A program made the translations under genes and the position numbers. The notes beneath the pieces are model-generated. The model made no database searches. It was not told the origin of the DNA and was given only the letters and a program-made list of their open reading frames with translations. Below, one piece after another: positions 1-10,784 of a stretch of DNA of 64,000 bases. The number at the start of each line of letters is the position of its first letter. The first letter of the stretch is position 1. Source of the DNA: Nymphaea colorata (taxonomy: Eukaryota > Streptophyta > Magnoliopsida > Nymphaeales > Nymphaeaceae); NCBI RefSeq assembly GCF_008831285.2, contig NC_045145.1, positions 7,004,802-7,068,801 on the forward strand, written 5' to 3'.

Positions 1-46
1 ACGTTCTGCACTTCTTTTGTTTATGGCTTTTTTTTTTTTCAAACAG

Positions 47-537
47 GGAAGCAGATGAGTCACGATTGAGAGAAGTATGTGAGAAATTTCTTGGTCCTCC
101 CGCTAGCATGGTTGATTCTGTACTTCTATACTGCAAAACCCTGCATGGGATCCTGTTGTGCTTGTAAAACATCATTCACCAATATTTCTGTTTATGTGTC
201 TCCTATCAAACATGTATGCATGTGCACATGTGGCAAGGCATTCACAGACACATATAGGCACACATGAACAGGTGCAGACATGCACATGTATGCAACAGGA
301 TGCAAGTTTTCTAGAACTACAGCCTACTTGATGCTTTTGCTGTTGTGAATGAAGGGAATGAAAAAGCCCAAACTCCTTAGAGAAGACATCCTTTCAACAA
401 TGGCATCAAGCAGAAAAGTGCAGCAACTTCTCAATGAGTTCATGGATCTGCTGTCCGAGTACGAAAACAACGCCAATAAGACAAACACTGAGCAGGGAGA
501 TTCAGCATTTTCTAAGCATGAATCTGCAAATTTGTGA
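47..537 (+). CDS. Possible 3' exons of an unidentified gene
   Basis: A pyrimidine-rich tract ending in AG at 45-46 could be a splice acceptor. It opens a reading frame with [10 protein letters not shown] at its start; a GT donor is possible at 164. A second open stretch at 349-537 ends in TGA and encodes a charged, helix-prone peptide (L-R-E-D-I-L-S-T-M, then [14 protein letters not shown]). Its composition is more protein-like than the surrounding DNA, so it may be the C-terminal exon of a gene that begins before the window. I recognise no family. The exon joins and phases are guesses, and chance open frames remain possible. Confidence 0.25.
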
Positions 538-689
538 GTATGCTGCATTCGTGCTGTCTAAATCCATTTCCAAACTAATATATTGACCCTTGCATCCCAT
601 TGTAATATGGCTAAAGAAACTGCAAATTGAGCATCAAACAATTAGCAATGTGAACCAAAAAACAAGCTAAATGAGTTAAATGCCTAAAC
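538..689. other. AT-rich spacer, no feature seen
   Basis: Short AT-rich stretch after the possible terminal exon. It could include a 3' UTR. No coding or repeat signal was recognised. Confidence 0.3.
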
Positions 690-870
690 GAGCTAAATGA
701 TCAAGCTCGAGCTTGATTTTGTGTAGTCGAATCAAGCTCGAGCCTGTTATAAGAAGCTCGGCTCGCGAGCTGAGCTCAAGCTCAAGTATTTTTAGCCGAG
801 TCGAGCTCGAGCTGGCCAAGCTCGGGCTCGGCTCCGCTCATGTGCGGCCCTACCTAGATCCCACAGAACA
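690..870. repeat. GAGCTCGAG-rich dispersed repeat, copy 1
   Basis: The stretch is dominated by alternating GAGCTCGAGC / AAGCTCGAG words on both strands and ends in CTCATGTGCGGCCCTA, an end type common in small plant inverted-repeat transposons. Related word patterns recur near 43.1, 47.7 and 58.8 kb. The left end and target duplication could not be found, so this copy is probably truncated. Superfamily is not assigned. Confidence 0.5.
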
Positions 871-1296
871 AGATGCCAAGCCTGGTTTTGTTGAAGAGGA
901 GTTGAACTCTCGCTGCATCGCTTATTTTCAAAAATTGTTAGACATGGCCTTTTGAAAAAAAATAGGTTCTACCAAAATTGACTGCAAAAGCACTAGGTTT
1001 AAGCGACCTAGTTATTGAACGTGTAAACATATGAACATGGTGAGAGGACCGATCCACGCCTTCTTCAACTTGAGGCAGTGCAATCTCACTTGATCTATCC
1101 TCCATATGTAAAGAAGGGTATTGAAGGAGCATACCTAATGTGTGGTATCAATAGAATGATTTGAAGAGTGAGATGGCACCACATCCTTGGAAGAATGATG
1201 GTCTTCAAAGAATCATTAATAAAATGCATGCCATTAGACACGTTTTTGTGGCATTAATGGTGGAGATGTTGGGGTGGACTCAGCTGTTGAAATAAA
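871..1296. other. Intergenic, no recognised feature
   Basis: It contains a short open stretch (about 858-955, ending D-M-A-F) with no recognised family. If the Copia remnant next door had a 3' end, it should lie here, but no LTR matching the one near 3.6-3.9 kb was seen. Confidence 0.3.
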
Positions 1297-3525
1297 TCAA
1301 CTAAATCTAGACTTTGAAGAATAATCTCCTTCATCATTTAAGGGTAGACTAGAGATGGAAGACCATAACCGAACACCATCTGCAAATCTTTTAATCTCAT
1401 CGATAGGTTGTTCTTTTCCAATTTCCTCCAAGACTTCATTAAAAATAACATGCCTAGAAATATATAGATGCTTGCTCTTGGGCTCCAATTTTGACAAATT
1501 AGAGAGAATGAGCAACGGATAGCATTTAGAGCCTAAAGATGAGCATATGGTCATAGTTTGGAGCATTAGAAAAAACCATTTCGAATATATTCTCTTCAAT
1601 TTGAGAGTTGGCAACCGATTTAAATGTAAACCACTATGTGAAGCGCATCAGCCCAAAAAGAATAAGGAAGCCGAGCATCATGAAGCATAGACAAACCAAT
1701 CTCCACGACATGCCAATTTTTGTGTTCCACTATTTCGTTCTGCTCCCAAGTGTAGGAGCAAGAAAACCGATTCACAATGTCATTGTCTTCACAAAAGGAG
1801 TTGAGAGCTAGATTGCAAAACTCTCCTCTGTTGTCTGATTGGATAGCTTTGATAAAGATTTATCAAATTTTGTTTAACCAATACTTTAAAAACATTCATA
1901 CACTTCTTCTTAGCCCCGAAACGAGAGAAATTATACCCCTCTCTAGATATTTATCAACAATTAAGTAGAAAAATTTATACCCCTCTCTAGAGGTAGCATA
2001 TGTAACATTCAAGTACCAAAGAAGCAATAAAATTAGAACTCGGAAAAGGCAGTCTATGAGCTTTCCTTACGAAACATGATTCACATACTCCTTTATTTAC
2101 TGGAGATTCTATTGAAAAAAATTGCTAAAACTAAGAAAAGAAACCATCTTCTTGTTAGCATTCCCTACTCACCGTTGCCAATCATCGAAGGATGCACCAT
2201 GCCCTTTATTTTCGGTAAACCAGCAACTGAAAGCTACTCGATCTCCTATTCCATCAGCTCTAGATGCTTTGATTGGTTATAATTCACCACACGTCTTTGG
2301 CCCCCAAAGAAGCACTTGTCCGTCCTGATCGTTCACCATAAATTCAGAGGCAAAAAATTCAAAAGTGCAATCGTTGTCATGAGGAAACTTTTCCACAGAG
2401 AGAAAGTTGTGAGTGATATTAAGCATAAGTAACACATTGCAAATATTAATAACGGCTGCCATTAGATTGAACGCATAAATTTCTAGTATGACTAATGTGA
2501 AGTCGAGACCCATAAGCACCATTATATGATGCCTTTGATTCCATCTTCTCGTCACTATTGAAAATAGTATTGGTAGCAATGGTGTCAGTGTACCAATATT
2601 CTTTTCCGGCTTCTTGAAACGACATAGCAGAAAACACCCGAGGAATATCATAGCAGGTCCTCGTATAGGGTGGCCATTGCGGCCATAATATCGACATTCA
2701 ATGGGAGGATGTCGACCACCATTGTTGTTGTTGTTATTAGATTTCTGCTCCAACTGTTGCTGGTTCCCACGACCTTGACCTCTGCCACTACGCCCTCGAT
2801 AATAAATGCAATCTCTGCCTCTGCCTCTACCTCTAAAGGTGTTGAAGGCAGTTTGATTAGACACAATGCTGGTTGGTTGAATCTCATTAGTATCTTTTGT
2901 GCCTTAGGCTTAAGAATTTCTAGCCTCTTTTATTGAGTGAGAAGAAGATCATAAACTTCAATGAAAGTTAAGAAGGCAGCATTTGAATAGTTACCATTGA
3001 GGTGACAAAGCTTTCATAATCCAGTGATAGACCATTTAAGGCAATTTGAACCAAGTCTTTGTCATCTGTGTGATGTTCAGCAACATCAGTAGTGTCCGAA
3101 AGATATTTACTTCTCTCCAGATAAGCTTGCTTTTTTATATTCAACTCTTCCTTTTTGGTAAAATGAAGTTCCCTTCTTAACAACATAACTCTCAAAGGAG
3201 ACTGAGAGCCGTAAGATTTTCCCAAGACTGATCATGCTTCCTGCGCAGATTTTAAGCACACAATCTGCCCAAGAACAGCATCTGACACCGTCGTTTTGGT
3301 CCAACTATGGGCTAGCTGATCCGACTTTCGCCAAGAGGTGAACTAAGGGTTGAGTTCTGTCTTCCCGTCTTTGGTCACTGATTCTATTGTAGCAGGCAGC
3401 ATACTGTCAACATACTTGCGGAGATCCTACGACAGCATTGCTGACTCCTCCACAGTATTTAGTTCTCCCTCCCATGCCAGTGCTGCTACGGCATTCCACT
3501 GAGTCGTGGAAGAAGACGACGCCAT
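1297..3525 (-). pseudogene. Degenerate Copia retrotransposon gag-pol
   Basis: Read on the minus strand the domains run in Copia order. A gag start ATG lies at 3525-3523 (M-A-S-S-S-S-T-T-Q-W). A gag core at about 3225-2968 contains L-L-R-R-E-L-H and Y-L-E-R-S-K-Y-L-S-D-T. An arginine/glycine- and asparagine-rich stretch with a decayed zinc knuckle (C-R-Y-Y-G-R-N-G-H) lies near 2860-2680. A protease/pre-integrase tail follows (H-N-F-L-S-V-E-K-F near 2400), then an integrase piece near 2100-1600 (Q-S-D-N-R-G-E-F, then Y-T-W-E-Q-N-E-I-V-E-H). The post-integrase motif H-V-I-F-N-E lies near 1430. In-frame stops interrupt gag soon after the start (near 3430 and 3345) and more follow. Reverse transcriptase and RNase H are absent. 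This is a dead, 3'-truncated copy. Confidence 0.85.
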
Positions 3526-3930
3526 GCCTAATTGACGGTCTGCGAGAGACTATAACAAGGCTCTGATACAATAAAAAAGGAGAACACAGATAAATAGTAT
3601 AGCAAAATTTTTGTTACATGTATTTTTGTTATATACAAGGATTGTGATCAGGATTACATATACGTTCCGTCGGGCTTTGCAGTTACAAAATAGAGAAAAA
3701 TCTGGTATTTCTATTTATGAGAAGATATGCTGTCCTTGGCAGCAATATCTTTCACATGAGCCTTGATATTGTTATCCTTTTCCAACTCATTATCTTTATC
3801 AGACACTCTCGCCTCAAACTTAGCCTTTGACTTAACAGGAACAAGAGAGTTGTTCATCCTTTTATCATCTACTCTTAATTCTTCTCCTTTAGGGAGAGAA
3901 AAATTGGAGCACTAGTGTGCCATTGATTGG
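3526..3930 (-). repeat. Primer-binding site and 5' LTR remnant of the Copia element
   Basis: On the minus strand, just upstream of the gag start, lies TGTATCAGAGC (about 3559-3570). This is one base off the TGGTATCAGAGC primer-binding site used by many plant Copia elements (initiator Met-tRNA). The AT-rich DNA beyond it, to about 3930, is where the 5' LTR should be. The outer LTR border was not determined and no partner LTR was found at the other end. Confidence 0.6.
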
Positions 3931-4138
3931 TAATTGCAGATAGGCGATCAGGCAGACGTTGATTGTCATGTTCATTTTGCATTTAGTGGAGAAATTGCAT
4001 TTCAAGTCTCTAGAATGCTTTTCAACACAGCCGCAAGCCGCCGCCACCACCACCATCAAGAGCTGCGTTAGTAAGAGCGTTTGTTGGAGGCTTTTGGGTT
4101 GCTTCTCATGGCTTAACCAACTTCATCACAGCCTTGGC

Positions 4139-4418
4139 TAAGCCTGGGCACCGGGCCTTCGGCAGTTCCTGGTAATCGACCTAACTCGGGCCCAACCCAG
4201 GCTCAAGCGGGCCCCATAATATTTTTTGAATATATATTTTATTAATCTTATATACAATTATAATATTTTATTACGATTTAGTATATTTATATATTATTTT
4301 ATATTAAATATATATTTTTTAATTTAATCAAACCGAGCCCAGGCTGGACTCGGGTTTTAAGTCTCTGGCCAGCCTGGGCCGACTCCTTATTGGGCTTGGC
4401 TGGCCCAGCCGAGGCTTA
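4139..4418. mobile_element. hAT-like MITE, TAAG-end family, copy A
   Basis: The ends are TAAGCCTGGGCACCGGGCC at the left and, inverted, TAAGCCTCGGCTGGGCC at the right. The 8-bp direct repeat GCCTTGGC sits outside both ends (4131-4138 and 4419-4426). The body has GC-rich flanks around a very AT-rich core (about 4215-4325). An 8-bp target duplication is characteristic of hAT transposons. At 280 bp with no coding capacity, this is a non-autonomous element. Related copies lie at 7028, 22715 and 58420. Confidence 0.75.
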
Positions 4419-4426
4419 GCCTTGGC

Positions 4427-5309
4427 TAATGAGGTCCTTGTTGTGTATATAGTGCCCATAAAAATAGAAACAAAGACTTATGGAGCAGTTGATAACAGTT
4501 TATCATGCAGACACTCATAACTTAGCATGACGAGATACATAGTCCAAGTTGTGGGGAAATATGTACATGTAATTAAAATTTGTTTTTCTAATGCCTTTAG
4601 ATGATACAAGTAACTTAAAAGTGATACATAGCCCAAGTTGTGAGGTGCAACATACAACCATAGGCTTTACTTCCTTTAACTTCCAAGTGAGTAGGAGACA
4701 ACAAGGGATAGGCAGGTGGGGTCTCAATGGGGCATGGGGCACCCACTCAAGTTAATTTAGTATTGAATGTTAAGTGAACCTGAGTCTAGGAATATAGGGT
4801 AGCCCTACGAGATTCGAGTCGCTGCCCCATAGTCAATTGAAAATTTGTTAACTATATATTTAGTAGCCCATGAAAAAAACATTTCTAGCTATGCTCCAAA
4901 GAAAAAACAATAAACCATCCAAAAAAGAGGTCCAGAGGTCCCCCAAGTCCCTTTTGTTTTGGAGTATTGTGCTACTTCCTCTAACTTGATTATAAATATT
5001 CAAACACAAAAAATTGTGGGATATAGGAAAGGTGAATGCATTAGAAGTCAAAATTCAAATTAGAATGGATACAATAGAAGACTGGCAAAACCATCATGTA
5101 GATGTGAGTCTATTTGTAGGCATAAAATAATATTTAACCCCATACTTTTTGAGTCAATCCAAGTATCCAAACCCCAAAGCAATATGTGGTCCAGCTGTGG
5201 TAGAATATTCAAAAGGAGAGCAAATTCACTTGAGCATGTATAAAGAAAAATGCCAGATTTGAAAATTAAAAAAAAAAAAAATCTGATAGGAAGCCGATAC
5301 TTATTAGCA
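4427..5309. other. Intergenic, no recognised feature
   Basis: AT-rich DNA. A short motif near 4790 resembles a tRNA-type B box (GAGATTCGAGTCG) but has no convincing partner A box. Nothing coding was recognised. Confidence 0.3.
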
Positions 5310-5317
5310 GATATCAT

Positions 5318-6092
<775 letters not shown>

Positions 6093-6100
6093 GATATCAT

Positions 6101-6260
6101 ATGTCATATGTAGGGTAGAGACAGAAAATTCTGGCTAAGGGACACTATTTATACAATGGTATCTGTATATAAATGAATGAAAGAAAACTGCAATGAAGTT
6201 TCGAAGAGTTTTTTGTGCGCCTCTATCGGCAATCGTCCATATCATGCCTGCACACCCTTG
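6101..6260. repeat. Dispersed repeat, AATTCTGG-CTAAGGG module, copy 1
   Basis: The sequence around AAAATTCTGGCTAAGG and CTGTATATAAATGAATGA matches in order and spacing a stretch at 42785-42890 (AAATTCTGGTTAAAG, then CTGTATATAAATGAGAAA). This shows a shared dispersed repeat. Boundaries and class are unknown. Confidence 0.5.
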
Positions 6261-7027
6261 ACCGTATGGATCACCAAACTCAATTCAAACTTATGGACTC
6301 AGTCGCATCCTCAATCTAAGCGCAAGGACGCAAAAAGACAGACTGACTTAGCTCCACAATTCCAATAAAAGACATTCAAATCCAATTAAGCACTCAAATA
6401 TGGCTTTCATAGACTCTTGTTCCTGAAATCTAAAGTCCAACATAAACAAGAAATTTCAAGCCCGCAATCGTGTGGATCGCTCCGTCCTCAAAATGCTATT
6501 AGTTTAAAGAAAAAAAATATCTTTTCGTTTTCTAAATAGTTTGAATTTCTCTTTAATGATCTTTTTTTGTTTTTCAAAAAAAAAAAAAAGAACTCCGATA
6601 CGGGCCTATTCCTGTTTTGTCATTGCGACCCGTATCGGTTTGTGAACCGGAACATCTTGTTCGGCTTCCAATGTCGACTTTGCTGGATGTGAATCCAAGT
6701 TTTAGTTACTTGCCTGAGGAATTTCTGCTTAGCCTGGGTGGCTTTTGATGAATCCATATTAAACGAAGGAGCCAAATGAAATGCAGGGCCTGGTGCTCGT
6801 GCAAGCCAGTTCAGCGACAACGTCACAACATAAAAAAGTGGGAGCTTGGGTACAGCTGTTGTCAACAAAATAAACCCACAATAAACGTTAAATGATTAAT
6901 AAGTGCTTCTTTTGTGAGATATTCACCAGAAAACTGTCATCTTTTGTTGGAAAAAAAATTATTTGTAACAAGGATCTGCATGAATGCCAGGGGTGTATTG
7001 GAGTGCATTTCATGTGGCCGGTGCATT
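6261..7027. other. Intergenic, no recognised feature
   Basis: No coding, RNA or clear repeat signal was recognised apart from short A and T runs. Confidence 0.3.
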
Positions 7028-7328
7028 TAAGTCGGACCGGCCCGGCCTCATAATGAGTTGGGTTTGGATCTGGTTTGGCTTGAAAAATTCGAGTTGATTA
7101 AATTTAAAAATAATTTTAAATAAAAAATATATATAAATATAATTAAGTATAATAAAATATTATAAATAAAAATAAAAATTAATAAAAATTATAAAACTCA
7201 TTACGGAGCCCACCCAGGCCCGCCCGATAAATTATCAGGCCACCCCGAGTTTCTTTTTTACGAGACCGGCCTCGAATCGGACTAAGTACCAGGTAATCAG
7301 CAGCAGCCCGACACGGTACCCAAGCTTA
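7028..7328. mobile_element. hAT-like MITE, TAAG-end family, copy B
   Basis: The left end is TAAGTCGGACCGGCCCGGCC and the inverted right end is TAAGCTTGGGTACCGTGTCG. The GC-rich flanks and AT-rich centre match the copies at 4139 and 22715. The flanking octamers do not match, so the target duplication has decayed or one end is off by some bases. Confidence 0.6.
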
Positions 7329-8050
7329 GTAAAAAAGCATAACAAAACAACCATGCATAAAACAAATACGCACTAGTAAAGAAAATCTATATTTTAGTCA
7401 CTTCTGCCATATCCTCACATCCTTATTCACATATAATTGTGTACCATGGTGGTCCATATAACCACAATAATTCATAGTGTTTCAAAAATACAAATATCAA
7501 ATATCTAAAACTCACCTTAACATGAGAAGATATGTTCCAGTGATTTATCAAAGGGACATTTTGGTAATTTTAAATATATATATTTTTTAAAAAATCAATT
7601 TACTCTTATAGGAAGATGAATCTTTCATTTAATTAACAAAGTTCTTTTTGTCATTTGTAATTGATAGCACATTGTTCTTTGTTAGGACATAACAGTCAAC
7701 CAGCTGTGTCTAAAATTAAAGAGGACAAGGCTTGTTGTACAAATATGAATTTTAGAACTCAAGGACTTAAGCGTCTGTTTGATTACCTCGAATCTTAGTT
7801 AGGGGCATCATATATTCCGATCAGTTCACCGGACTCTTGCCGGCTATTTCTCCCACTGTGCTCGCTGCATGTTATCTGGAGACAAGGGCTCTGCCATGCC
7901 TTCCTACAAGAATCTCCTAGACGAATCTGGGGAGCCCGACTTCCTTACAATTTCATACCCTTTGTCATGGTTACGAGGTCCGCCCCTTGTTAAACCCTGA
8001 GATCTGACTTCATATATCTTTACAAATCAGAAGCACAAATCAGAAGCAGC
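7329..8050. other. Intergenic, no recognised feature
   Basis: AT-rich DNA without recognised genes. Confidence 0.3.
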
Positions 8051-8292
8051 AAACTTGTGACTCAAACTCGTCCGGTCATTGAGTCAGCGAGTTGACTCAT
8101 CGACTTAGGCCGAGTATTCAAATAACTATAATGTACTTTTACTGCAGCCGAAGCAACAATTTCGGGTGAGTCGAATTGAGTGAGGAGCGAGTCAGGTTCT
8201 ATCTCGCCTAAACCTTGACTAGTTGCGAGATTTGTAAGTGATCCGAGCTGGTTTGAGCGATTCTCGAGTCAGGCCGATAGTTTGCCAATTAT
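8051..8292. mobile_element. Remnant of the CATAGTTGGCAAAC hAT-like family
   Basis: The GAGTCAG / GACTCATCGACTTAGG-type words typical of this family end at a recognisable right terminus, TTTGCCAATTATG, near 8280-8292. The left terminus and target duplication are not visible, so this is a decayed or truncated copy. Confidence 0.45.
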
Positions 8293-10690
8293 GATAAGCA
8301 TAAGTCCATAAATATGTATGAAATCCGCAGCTTATAAAACCTCAGATTTTCTCAACAATTTGAGATATGAAGCTGTCAAATATGCCCTTAGATCAAACCA
8401 ATGCCCATATGGACTGAGGGGTAGATTGTAGCAGTAGTAGTCCAGAACGTACAAACATCAAACAAACAATTTGATCGGTGTTCTCTTTTTTGCTACACAA
8501 AAGGTTAACAATCCTAACACTCGAAATGGAGACTAGGTGCATACCAATACCGACCCAGAACTAACCCCCTTGAGGACGATTTGACTTCATTTTCACACGT
8601 TTCTCAAGCGCCTGTTTGTTTGAGCACTTTTTCAAGTTTTTAATCTCTTGTTTTCCTCAAATGTTGAAAAGAGTTAAATTCAAAGACCCGCCATCCGATT
8701 GAAGCCCGAAACTCCCATCGGCTTAAGCCTTAATGTAATGTACAAATACATTTTTCCTTTGCCCAAAACACGAAGGTTGTTTTTCACTTTTAAAAACTAT
8801 AAAATAACACTTTTGTTTAATTTCTTTAGAAGTTGGAAAAACAAAGCTACATTCTTATTTTATTACCATTAAAATCACAAAGCTTTCTATTAAGAAACAT
8901 ATTGAAAAGAATAAAGCAAGGACTTAAACATTATTGAACTTTTTTTTTTTAAATGTATTACTACATATTCATCCAAAAATATAAAAGTACACAAAAATTT
9001 GATACCATGTTAACGCCATAAAAAAAAAAAAGTTTTGAAAACTACGTTAGGCTTCATTAAAAATGCAATAGTTGTGTGTGTGTGTTCGTACATCCTAGAA
9101 CATCAGGTGAGGGATAAAAATTAGACCCTTAAATTTTTATTAAAAAAATGTTCTAAATGAAATATGAACATCCTAATATATTTATAAAACTTAGATTGAT
9201 TCAAGTTGTTTTTTATGAAAAGGGTGGACTTTTCTGTAGCAAAATGTTGATACCATGAGAGCCGTTATTTTTTGGTTATTATAAAAAAACTGTTAAACTA
9301 CAAAAAAATTAATGAAGTTTCAACAACCTGTTAGGTTGCAAGTAAAAATACTGTAATTATCACATGTAAGCGATTTGGTTTTTGTGTGTATATATATATA
9401 TATATATATAAAGAGAGAGAGAGAGAGAGTGAGGAATCGCGAGGCTAACCATTCAGGGATACCCAACTTACTCATGAAGGTTTTTTTTATCATCACGATA
9501 TACAATTGAGAAAAGAACAATAAGGAAAATGTGTAAATTAATACAAAATGACGAAAATGCTTATGTTTTCTCTTTATTTTTCTTTCAACCATTTGTCATT
9601 GTCTTCATAAGTTAGCTGACTTTGGATAGCTAGAGTTATTATTCAATATATAAAATGGTTATTGTATCTACAAACAATTAGATTTCTATCACAAGCTTGT
9701 GCCTCAATTCTGCTCAAATTATCTGGCTCCGCCTTCGGATCCACTACACATTTTTTGTTAAAAAACTATAAGACTAATGTTTTTAGATTCCTTGGAACCA
9801 AGTCGTAATAAAATGTGCTTCGTATGGCTGATTACCAAGAACCAAAGTCCAATTTATCCAAAATCGACCCACAGCTACGAGACTTTACAATGTTTTGACA
9901 ATAGTAATATTCGAAACATAGCTTTCTGGGAAAATGTTTTGGGATATATTTATATATATATGGCAAACTAGGAAGCTCGTGTTTGTGGCAAGCTTTGGCA
10001 CGTAACTGTCGACATCCGGTAGTGAACAAGATTTAATTTAGTAAAATGAAATGAAGGATACGAAAATATTATAAAATATTAACTTCAACATTGCACCAAA
10101 CCCCCTTTGAAAACCAGCTTTTGTCAAAGTTGACTTTTTCTCAAGCTTAATTTTGACGTCATTCAGACACTTTAAAAATACTTTTTTAAAGGTAAAATGA
10201 ATTTTTTTTCTCTGCCTCTAAAACATTTTAAAATGTCATTCAAACATACTCAAAAGAGTTTTGTCAGCGGGTTTATACAATTTTGTGATATTTGAATAAT
10301 TGACGCTGTCTTAGCCTTTCATAATGGCACCTTTAATTTCAAACTTGAACATGTATAAGCACGTGTGAGGAAGAACAGAAAGAACTATTGGGAATTAAAT
10401 GTTATTCCGTTTATTTTCCTTATTTTTGGGAGGCCAACAGCTGGTCGTCCTCCTAGCTGCCCACCAAAGGTTTGGATCACAGTTGGGTATTCGAAATTTA
10501 AACCAAACCAAATGTTGGATACGATCCGCATTTATGGGAAAAGGAAACCAAATGTATGGGGTTAAGTGAAAATATCTTAAACTAGTGGGGTCAACATGAA
10601 ATTATCAGGCATTTCTGAAAACCGCGTCTTCTGCGGCGAGCCGCCTATTGGGGGCGTCCTGTTTCTGCTGTCTATTCCTTTGTATCTCGC
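8293..10690. other. Intergenic with minor microsatellites
   Basis: AT-rich DNA. A (TA)n-(GA)n compound repeat lies at about 9388-9430. The final few hundred bases should contain the promoter of the LORELEI-like gene, but no element could be assigned with confidence. Confidence 0.35.
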
Positions 10691-10749
10691 TCTGTCGTTG
10701 CTCGTTCCCTCACGGTTGCGGGGAGAGATCTCTCTTCCAAAAGGGAAGA

Positions 10750-10774
10750 ATCTCTCTCTCTCTCTCTCTCTCTG
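10750..10774 (+). repeat. (CT)n tract in the 5' leader of the LLG gene
   Basis: A pure CT run starts about 35 bases upstream of the LORELEI-like start codon. CT-rich leaders near transcription starts are common in plants. It probably lies in the 5' UTR, but the transcript start is not known. Confidence 0.7.
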
Positions 10775-10784
10775 TGTTCCAGAT

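Noticed and set aside
4780-4815. tRNA gene or SINE from a B-box-like GAGATTCGAGTCG
   Set aside because: No A box at suitable distance and no cloverleaf.
8051-8292. Full-length CATAGTTGGCAAAC element
   Set aside because: Only the right terminus is recognisable; no left terminus or 8-bp duplication, so only a remnant is claimed.
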